This document shows positions 14,355 to 25,100 of a stretch of 64,000 nucleotides of DNA, in pieces. The notes under the pieces are model-generated. The model made no database searches. It had not been told where the DNA came from and saw only the letters and a list, made by a program, of their open reading frames with translations. The stretch is from Beaufortia kweichowensis (lineage: Eukaryota; Chordata; Actinopteri; Cypriniformes; Gastromyzontidae), in contig CM032794.1 in assembly GCA_019155185.1 (NCBI GenBank), positions 15,602,721 to 15,666,720 of the forward strand, read 5' to 3'. The number at the start of each line of letters is the position of its first letter. Position 1 is the first letter of the stretch. A program made the translations under genes and the position numbers.

Positions 14355-15233
14355 TTAATACTATACATTTTATGAAAAGTTGATACACAGTATGTGCAAG
14401 CACCAAAATTTGTACAGTCCACTTATTAACTTAGATAATTGTCCGAAATTATTTTTATTATTGAACATCTTATTGAAAGAATTAGCAATATTACCACATT
14501 ATGTATTCTATGTTATTTTCTATATTTGTCATCTTACATGTCGTTTCTTCTGTATGTGTAAAGCTGCTTTGCAACAATGCAAAATTAAAATTTGAAATAT
14601 AAATACTGCTGAAACTGCTAAAAACTGAGGCTTGGTAAATTATAATATTTTCTTTAACAGTGAAGCTATTAAAATATATATTTAGAAGCCTTTTAAATTA
14701 AATACACATTTTACCTTAAGAAATATACTTGAACTACATTTTGAAAAATAATCTATGTCCTTACGTATTGAAGGCATATGAAATATTTTATTACTTGTTA
14801 CATACCTAAAAAAGACTTATTTTCTTGTACCATTACATTTGTCATTGACCCATAAGTGCTGGAAATGTGACATGCTTTCAGGGAAGCAGATTTTATGTCT
14901 TTAATAAATCCACCACGCCTCTTTGAATCTCCATTTCATTTGTAAAGTTTACTAGTTTAATAGATCGTAAAGAACAAAAGTCGCGAGCGGTTTACTGTAA
15001 GATTTGTGTGACCTCGTTTGGCATTCGGAGGGTGGAGTCAGTCTTTAGCTAGATAACTAGCTATATGCCATACTGTAGATTCGATAATGGGAACTTATCT
15101 AGTCAGTGACAGATAGCCTCACGAAAGCAAAGTTGTGTGTATTTTTGTGTGCGTGTGTGAGAAAGAAAATGTACACACAGTCAGACGCCTTATTTCTGAC
15201 ACATCTCTTCTCCATCTATCTCCCGCCATCCTG

Positions 15234-15288
15234 GTTGCCATGACGTTTGTGCCATTGTTTGCTGGCCTCTGTCAGGTTGCCATGGCAG
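15234..15288. promoter_or_regulatory. pair of RFX X-box-like motifs
   Basis: GTTGCCATGACG (15234-15245) and GTTGCCATGGCAG (15276-15288) lie 42 bases apart in pde3b intron 1. Both match most of the RFX consensus GTTGCCATGGCAAC. Repetition of a rare motif suggests a real regulatory site, but this is inference. Confidence 0.35.
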
Positions 15289-17155
15289 TGCTTATTTGCC
15301 GAACTAAATGTCTGGCGGCGTTAAACGGATGCTGACAACTAACAGGGATCATCTCTGTCTGATCTAAAACCTCTAATCTGATGAGAGAGACCACTCGCTT
15401 TGCATCTACAGTACATCACAAGCAAATCCAAATCTAAACATGGACTGGAGAAAAAGTCAAACTTTTTCAGCATCTCTGAGGCGGCTTGATAATGCTCATA
15501 CAATGTCCAATGTACAATTTTTAATTGCTTGCTGAAACAAGTGAGATGCTAAAACTTTGCAGTCTCACAGGTGAATGAGTTTCGATCAGCTCCATCTGTT
15601 GCCCGTGTGTCAGGTGTGTAAGGGTCAGCGAGTGGTCATTCAGTCTGGACGTCTCTGAGCACCTGAGAGTGCTGCTGGTTGTGAAGATCAGAGCTGCTGG
15701 AAATGACACGTAACACTGGCAGCGCAGGTGCGGGGGACTTCTGTTTTGTGCCACGCTCAGCTGTGGAGAGAGGTTGGGATGTTCTCTCGGATATCACCAG
15801 TACTCCACCATGTGGTCTGACTGTGTGCCTGCCACTCAGATCCAGAGGACTCCCTGCGTTTAACATGGCGACGGCTTACACTTTTACAGTTGTGGGCCGC
15901 GTGGAGTTCTGTCTGCCTGATTTTAAACATTATGTCGTATCACCATTTTACTAAAAACACTGTGTTGTTGATTTGTTTTGTTATTATATTGTTTTAATAT
16001 CATTTATACAGTTTTGGAAGTTGATTTTTTAATGAAACAATTGTGTGTATTTGGATTGATGTAAGCAGAAATCAATCCAAATTGATTGCTGAAAAGGGCA
16101 AAAACAAAAAAGTGTTTGACATTCAATTTCTTGCGGTGTCTTGCAGTGTTTGTAATATATACTTCATCTAAAACAATTTTTGATTTTTAAAAAAAATTTT
16201 TTAGATTTTATATGTGAAACTTTTACAATTATGTGGGATATTTATAGTTTTATAAATGAAATTGTTACTCTAAAGGACTGTTTACATAAATTGCAAAGCT
16301 AAAATGTAATTAAAGATGTGGCACTCTAAACGCCTAAAAATGTAGTTAATATAAATATATTTTTAACTACTCTAATATGGTTAGGGCTATTTATTATCTG
16401 ATTTATTTGCTAAATAAAAATATATAATATTTAGCTGAATGCATAAATTTAATGGTATTTGTCAGATACTTTACAAGTATGCAAAATGAATTTAATTTAT
16501 TGTTGTTAACGTTGCTTTGGTGTGCAGGAGGCTAGCTTTGAGATTGCAAGTCTAATTTAATATTTTAAATTAATTCAGTCTCAATGCGGTTCAGTTCAGC
16601 GTACAAATCACTTAGGCACGTTGTTATAATTTGGACAAGTGTGTTTTCAATTGTAACTGTAAAAATTGTTTTGTTACTCTACGACAGCAGAGAACAGACA
16701 CAGGCGCTCTATCTGTGACCTATCTACAGTGATAGTGTTGCGGGTCTTGGCTTCTGTCGGGTGACTTTCCTCTGAGCCTCAGAGACAGATAACGTGGAAA
16801 TGCAGTCAAATGACGTAGTTTGGCTAGATAAGATCTGCGAGCGCCATTGTTGACGTCTCATTGTGGTTAGAGAGTGGTTTTAGTTTTTTTCTTTATGCAA
16901 CAGACTGAAATGCTTTCATTTAGCAACTCACAGCACACATGAGTGTCGTTCAGGTGTTGACAAAGTATTCAGCCCCACATATAACCAACTGTTTTACATG
17001 CCAATACCTAGAAAAGTTTTACTTTTTAACATGCTTGAGTGCACCTAAGCAGCATTAAAAATACTCCTTTAGCCCTGCCTTTGTCTTAACTTTCCATAGG
17101 GTTTGTGTATAGTGACAGTTGTGAATGACATGTGCTTTGTTTTGTGTCCTTTCAG

Positions 17156-17206
17156 ATGATCCTGTGGGACTGGGATCTCAAACAATGGTACAAGCCACAA
17201 TATCAG
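17156..17206 (+). CDS. pde3b: pde3b exon 2
   Basis: Fifty-one bases encoding MILWDWDLKQWYKPQYQ, almost identical to the mammalian segment after the membrane region. Acceptor TTTCAG, donor GTCAGT, phase 0 at both ends. The first codon is ATG. Confidence 0.93.
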
Positions 17207-18952
17207 GTCAGTGCTACTTTTTTAGTGGTACTCTTTGCCTTCTTGGGAATTTTTTCAGCACAATTTTCATGTTATTTTTTTACGGTGAACCCTATGTTAA
17301 TAAATCCAAAGGTTTTACTTTTACTGTTTGTTTTTGTTGTAAATTCACGTTTTGAATTATAAATTAAACTTCAATTTATGTTAATGTTTTTACTTGTATT
17401 AAAAGTAATTTTTTGTTGTGGGGACATTTTATGGTTATAAATCATACTAAATGATGTTTATTTAAAAATGTAAAAATGCAGAAAGGTTTGTGTGAGTCTT
17501 TGGTTTACAGGTAAAGTGACGGTTACAGGATACAATATACAGTTTCAACAGTATAAAAGTCATTACGTCTATGAAAAGTCCCCATAAAACATAAAAACTC
17601 AAAGTGTGTGTGTGTTTTTATTTGAACAGCTAAGGATGTACAGAGTAATGTGTTCCTTTACAGCTTGCATGCCTTATTACATTTATTAAATGTATTGTTA
17701 GGTAGTACAGTAATTCCATATTATTTTAATATAAAAGTATTAACATAATATGTACAGTATATAATATAAATTTTCATTTTTTTCATTTTAATTTCATTTT
17801 TCTGGTCGAAGAACTAAAAACATTTGTTGTATAGTACTTTTTGTCACATACAGACAAGCATCTTCTCTCTGTGTCTGAATAAGTCTCATATTGTCCGTGT
17901 GAGGACAGTTTGTAGCCCGTTAGCGTGCTGAGGCCTGTAGCCCTTCCATCTGCCTGCCGTTCATTACTGCGGCAGGCCTGCGAGTGGATAACCCTCATCC
18001 TGGCTCTCATAAAGCTTGCCAAATGACGTCAAAGCCTGGAGGAAGTGCTCACTGTGCACTTTTATCACACGCACACACGTGAGCGCACACACATACAGAT
18101 CGAAGCAGTGCCACCACTTTACTTTATTACTTTCATCAGCCCCTCGAATCGCCCCCCCCCCAAAAAAAGAAATTATGTAGCTCTGAATTAAATACAATCA
18201 ATAGAATGAGTTCAGCATGTACACACAAGACTGAAGATGGATTACAACTAGCTAAGATTATAGAGACCCTGAGCTCTTTCCGTAATATCATTATGATCGG
18301 TCACTTTTTTTGTTGAGTGGATATCATCAAAAGCTGTCTCTAGCATTTGGCTGCATGTATGAAGTGGATGGAGAATGAGTCATTCTTTGATACAGTTAGT
18401 ATAGCATGTGCAAGTCTGAAGCGTGAAATTATGTTTAATATCTTGCTGTACTTCTTAATGACCACAAGGAGGCAGTATAAGTCCTATAGATAGACCATGC
18501 ATGAAAGGTAAATAAAAGGAAATAAACTATTGTTGTCTTTAACCAGTGCATTGTATGGCTGTTGAAACATCTACTGTCCGTGTTTATGCAGGGTGCAGTG
18601 AGTGGGAATGGTGTGGATTTGTCTGTGATAAACGAGGCCAGAAACCTGGTGTCAGATCTGCTGATGGACCCCTCTCTCTCGCCCAACGTCCTCTCCTCAC
18701 TGCGCAGCGTCAGCAGTCTCATGGGAGCTTTCTCTGGGTCCTGTCGGCCACGTGTCAACCCGTTCACCCCTTTCCCTGGATTCTACCCGTGTGCTGAAGT
18801 AGATGATCATGCAGAGAGAGGAGAGAGAAAGCCATTAAAGGTAGGTGAGCAGGTTAAACAGAGAAGTCTACAGAGATGTTTGCTTAGTGTTTAGTAGAAG
18901 GTACTGTATATCAGTGATTATTATATTATACTGATTGTACTGATATTAATTA

Positions 18953-19051
<99 letters not shown>

Positions 19052-19056
19052 TACAC

Positions 19057-19139
<83 letters not shown>

Positions 19140-22100
19140 TACATATACATATATATACACATATATATATACACATATATATACACATATACATATATAT
19201 ACACATATATATATACATACATATATATACATATATATACACATATACATATATATACACATATATATATATACACATATATATACATATATATACACAC
19301 ACTACGCTCTAGAAAACTCTGATCGGCCAGTCGTGACATTCGAAAGTCCATTTCCAGATAACCATAAACCATCTAAAACTTATAACACAGGGTCATCCAA
19401 GTACTGTGAATAATCTTCACCTTAAAAGAATAATTAACTCACAAATAAATTGCATAGAAACATGCCTAATTAATAACATATGTGAGATTATATTACAAAT
19501 GATTAAATCAAATTGTGTCTTCTTGGCTGGGAAACTTTTTTTTTTCTTGCAGAAGGTTTGTATTTGTTACAAAAGAGCTAATAAGTTTCTAATGTCTAAT
19601 AATTTGTTCATAATTTACACCCTGTAAGGTTTTCTCTGCAAAAAAAACAGCCGACTGGCTGTAGATTATCTCTTACATATAACATTGAATTGTACACATT
19701 GGCCCGATGGAGCAAGAGGCAGCTTTATAAACCTACTTGAAAGTCTCACAATGTCCTTGGACATTTTGGACATCCTTATTGTTAAATTCTGGACCTTAAT
19801 GGATTGTTAAAAAATGTATTTTCTCTTCTTTTGTTGGATGGCTTAATGTTTAAAATTCATGGCTGGTAATTTCCAGAGGGATTGAGCCTGAGCCATCAGC
19901 ATTGTGCCTTAGGCTCTTAACCTCAGCTTGCTCCAGGGAGACTGTCTCTGTAACAAGATGTACCGTGTTATAGTCACTGCTGTTAATTGACTACTTAACT
20001 AAGTGATTATGTTCTTTTAGGGCATGAGCAGCAGAAACAGCCTGCCCACCCCTCAGCCGAGACGCAGCTCAGCCTCTTCTTCTCTACCCCCACTTGAGCC
20101 TTCCTGCTTACGCTGGGAACGCACCAATGGGAAGAGATCTCACTCTGAACTCAGCAGGTCAGACCATCTCACACACTTATAAACCTTGCACCTTATGTGC
20201 TCCTCCTGATGTATGTACGAACCATACACTGTAAAAACTTCAGGATCCTCAAGGAACCATTTGGGGTTCCTCACACTGACACACCGGCAGAACCGTCAGG
20301 AGGACCTCGAGACTCTTTTTTTTTTTTTTACAAAGAGTAGTTCTCTGTGGAACCATTTACAGTCTTGGCAGTTCTTGCAGAAACTTATGGGATCCTCTAG
20401 GCTCTTTAAATTCAGTTTTGAGGTTCCTCAGAGGTCCTCCTGACGGTTCCGCCGGTGTGGCAGTGTAAGGAACCCCAAATGGTTCCTTGAGGATCCTTTA
20501 GTTTTTACAGTGTACTGTATGTGCGCCTGTATCTGTGGATTAATAGAAGCTGTTTTTTGTAATTGCATTGTTTGTCCTCTAGGTGGCAGTGTTAAGAAGA
20601 AATCTTTTAGCAACTAGTTGGAAAACAAATCAAAGAAAATGAATCTAATGTAAACTTGATTTATAATCAGACCCACACAGAATCTGTGCCAACAGAACCT
20701 GCTGATCAGATTTCTGCTGTGCTGATATTTTCCTTTAGCAAATCTCTTATATGTATGTGAGACCCTGTCTATGAAAACCTCTTTTTCTACATAAAATCAT
20801 TCTATGAGAATATAACCTTAATTTCTTTGGCATACTATATAAGTCAATATTAATGTCAAAAATCTATTCAATGTTCAAATCAGTGTTTAGGAAGCCAATT
20901 TTTGGTATTTTGTGCAAAATAGTGTAAAGAAAATCATTTATTTCAGAATTTATAATCATCACAATCTGTATTATAAATATATAATACATTTATGTATTAT
21001 ATATTTATAATATATAATGATGATTTATAATCATCACAATCTGTATTATAATTACATTAACAACAATAAACACACATCACATATTTTCTGCATTTTTATG
21101 GCTTCTGATTTCATAATTTTATTTTGAGACTTTAGCCTGGTTTTCAGTAACAGGGTCACATATTTTAAAATATATAGGGTTAGGGTAATTTTATTATGCT
21201 TTCAGACTCATTTAATAAATGTATCACATGATTTAACTCCAAAATAAGCACAAAAATAAGAAAGACTTGACAGGTTTCATAATTATATATATATATATAT
21301 ATATGTTTCTATTCTACAGCCAAAGCTTTGTGTCCAATGGTCCGAATAGCAACCTGTTGACTATCCCTAAACAAAGATCCTCCTCTATCACCCTCTCCTT
21401 TGGCCACACTTTCCCCAGAAGACCAGGTCGGCACCATCAAAAACAATATCTCCTTTCATCTATTGTTTAGGCATGCTAACACAAACATGTCAGATAAAAC
21501 TCATTTATTTACATATCATAATTATACTGGTGTCCCTGAATACAACTGCTTCCATTTCATATCTGTAGGTGCCTCTCCGAGTCTCAGTCCTGTCAACTCC
21601 CCAACTCACAGTCCACCTGCTGCTCTCGGCTCATCCCTGGTCACACGCTCTCCGGTGGAGTTCCCCGACACTGCTGATTTCCTCACCAAACCCAGCGTCA
21701 GCCTGCACAAACCGCTGGGTTACACACTGAGCTCACCTGAATTTCAGCTGCAGCATCGTGGCCCAGTTTCAAACCCCATGTGCAACAGGTACTGTAACTT
21801 CTGCAACCTATTTCTTGTCGGTTAGATGTTGTTGCTCTAAGACCGACTAAGCTGCCCCAAAATGAGAGAAATAACTGATTGTGTATTTGTAATAGTTGTG
21901 GTCGACAGATGCTGAAGGGTTTGGCCAGCGTGGAGGTGGGTGAGGGCCATCACCCGACAGCCAATGAGATGCAAAGAACACGCTCAGGTAGGTTACTAAC
22001 CTCAAGTTACGCACACTCATTATTCAAAATATTGTTTAATACACTGCAGTTTGTATTAAAATGATGCTTCTGCTCGCTTTCTCAGCTGAAAGTGCCGAGT

Positions 22101-25100
22101 ATGGAGTGGAAAACCTGATTCGAGAGGAGAGCATAGAGGCAGAGTCTCAGGAGGAGAGATCTCCAGACACAGCGGGGGAGAAATCGAACATCCAGTCTGA
22201 GGATGAAGAACAGACCTCCAGTACTAAGCAGTCCTCACTGGATCGTGAGGTAGAGCACACACACACAGACGTACAGCTTCACTTTATCCTCATGGTTTCA
22301 TTACATTAATGTGTAAAACATTGCCAAGAGAACTGAAATCAAGATCCATTGTTGCTTGTGGAAGAGTAATTGTAATTTATGAAGTGCTGTTTTTAACGGT
22401 TGCTCAGTTATTAGACGATTCTTTTCTTTGCGTAACCTGAAATGCCCTCGTCCTGATTCTGCGTCTCTCTCTCTCTCTCTTGGTTGCTCCTTTTTTTACT
22501 GGCCAATCTGGCAGTTGTTAAACTGGCCAGCTGTTGAACAGTTCTGATGTGGTAACAGAGCAGTTTATAGCCCAGGCAGAAAGCTCACTGCAGATGTATT
22601 GTGATTATTTGCATTCCCATGCTTTTGCAGTATAATGTGGTTGTTGGATTTATGGCTGTGGATCTTGAGTGGATCTCGCAGTTTATTGTTTATTGCCCAA
22701 AGGGGTTTACAGAAAGTGCATGTGAGGATAACGCTGAGTTAGCTGACCTAGTAAGATGTTTTTGTCATTACCTCTTTAAAAAAGACTTACATCAGGTAGT
22801 ACTTACTATGGTTGAGCACAGTTTTTTGTAATCATCACAATATGTTCTGCATTGGATCTTTTGTTTGTGATTGATCTCTGGAAGGGAGAAGAGGAGTTTA
22901 GGTTGGATGCTGTTTTGGTGGAGCATGAAGCACTCGTGGAGAAGATCAACACCTGGAACTTTCAGATCTTTGAGCTGATGGACATGACAGGAGGGAAGAC
23001 GGGCAGGATTCTCAGCTATGTTAGTGCTACACATCACTAAGCGTTTTTGAACGAGTATCAAAAGATCTCTTTAATTGTGTAACTAAAGCTCTGATCTGAG
23101 TCTTGAAAACTGCAAGTAATGAGAAAGCAAAATGCTGTTGAGAATGTTTGTGCTAAATATGAATCGAGTTAAATTCAAGCAGTCTGATAAAATGTAATGC
23201 TAATGTCCCTCTTTGTCTTCAGTATCTAACAAACATGAATCTGCAGGGATTTGATGGCTCACTGGTTGTCTTTTCTTAATGAAGTTCTGTTTATTACATT
23301 CTCTCAGGTGGCGTACACTTTGTTCCAGGACACGGGTCTGTTTGAGATCTTCAAAATCCCCGTCCGAGAATTCATGACGTACTTTTGCGCTCTGGAGAAC
23401 GGCTATCGTGATATCCCCTGTGAGAATAAAAATCTCGCTAAACTTGAAATTGTTCTGGTGTTTCTCAAATTGGACCCCAGTGTAGACTTTGATTATTTAA
23501 AACAAAAACTGCTTTCTGTGAAGCTTTAAGTCTTATCGACCGTTCTCACCCCAGATCACAACCGTGTCCATGCCACTGACGTCCTTCATGCAGTGTGGTA
23601 TCTGACCACCCGACCGATCCCAGGCTTTCAGCAGATCCATAATGAGCACGTCACAGGAAGTGATACAGGTACAAATGTGCACTCACGCTCCATTCATGGT
23701 GTAGTGGTTAAAGGTCTTGATGCTGCTGTGGATACAAGTGTCATAATACTTAGTAGAGAATAATAGATGGACAGATTCATGTTAGAACATCTCTAGTCAT
23801 GTCTAATTATATCTCCTATACCTGTGATCTGTCAGAAATTATATTAGAGACCACTGCTGCCGTCCATTTTTTTTATTCCAGCCAGAGGCGCAAATGCTGT
23901 CCGATAAGAGAAGCTGTATTGCGATTGAGGTCTGATGGCGGCTGCTGGCTCAGCAGGTTGAGGGCTTATTTTAAGTCTGCTGATGGCTCTTGTAATTTCT
24001 CAAATGGAGTTCACTGTGAGTCACTCTGCTGCTGTTTCATGCAGCAGCCAGCGCTGGCAAGCAAAGGTGTTGAATCACACTGAGGCCAGTGACTTCACTA
24101 GCTGGCACAAGTACAGACTCAAAAAATACTCCGAAAAAAATCTTCAGAAAGAAAAGGAGGGGTGTCAATTCTGAATATGATGGTTTGCTGTGAAACAGTC
24201 AGCGTATCTGCAGTACCTTAGCAATCACATTTCATCAGAAATGTTTTGAAGACCTTGAAATTAAAATGAGTTTTGTTACTTTTATTTAATGTTTCTTTTG
24301 TATTTATGACTTTTGTTTTGTGTCTGCTTTTCCATATGTGCTCTTCAATATTGTTATAATTTCAATTCCAAAGCTTCAAATTTATAGGAGTGTAATGATA
24401 TCGATATATTGGATATCACACCTTTTTTGTTAAAATTCAGTGACGGGACAGTTTTTTAGTGACCGATCTGCCTTGAATGTTGTCAGTTCTTTAACAAAAT
24501 ATATTACTGAAAGTTAATGTTTTGGAGCTAAATCTGGTGTTTTAATTTCAGTTTTACATATTTTTAAAAATATCATGATCAACAATTGTAAGTGTTAACC
24601 CAGTATCGTGTATTGTATTATATCGTTAGATGAGTGTCTCATTACACATCTGCAAATTCATATTTGTATCAATATTATTGTTTCAAGTATGTCAACAGAA
24701 GAAAAGTGGGGTGATTATTTTTGTCAGACTTTGTGAGAACAGGCCTTTACTCAACATGTGGTACATGGCACCTAGATATGTACTAGTTGTGCAAGGTGCT
24801 GTATTGATTTATGGAATGGACTGTTACCTGGAATGAACATGTCGTAGTATTTCATCACACTTGTAACATGGAAATTACTCTTTGTTTTTATCAGATTCAG
24901 ACAGTGGAATCTCTCCAGGAAGGGTGGCATATGCCACATCCAAAAGCTCCTCATTCTCAGATGACAGTTACGGCTGTCTGGCCTGGAACGTCCCTGCGCT
25001 GGAACTCATGGCACTATATGTAGCAGCTGCTATGCATGATTATGATCACCCTGGTCGCACAAATGCCTTTCTTGTAGCCACTAATGCTCCTCAGGTATGT

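Larger units (their letters stand above)
1..17155 (+). other. pde3b: pde3b intron 1 (partial), no exon recognised
   Basis: No reading frame here resembles the membrane-spanning exon 1 of PDE3B or any other protein I know, and the first recognisable exon begins at 17156 with a splice acceptor. The stretch is therefore read as intron 1, with exon 1 to the left of the window; a very long first intron is also known in mammalian PDE3B. It holds microsatellites, a few miniature inverted-repeat elements, several perfect cAMP-response-element palindromes and some GC-richer islands (about 1960-2420, 3430-3860, 7150-7640, 10720-11120, 15170-15350) that could be regulatory. Assignment as intron is inference from gene structure. 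Confidence 0.7.

Noticed and set aside
16049..16082. Hairpin ATTTGGATTGAT / ATCAATCCAAAT
   Set aside because: Twelve-base stem with a ten-base loop is too short to call a microRNA or other RNA gene.
18921..19372. Three overlapping minus-strand open frames of 115-140 codons
   Set aside because: They are translations of the TA/ACACAT microsatellite (alternating Tyr/Ile/Val/Cys/Met) with no complexity.
23799..24174. Open frames between pde3b exons 11 and 12
   Set aside because: They do not continue the PDE3 reading frame and the true junction 23668 to 24895 is seamless.
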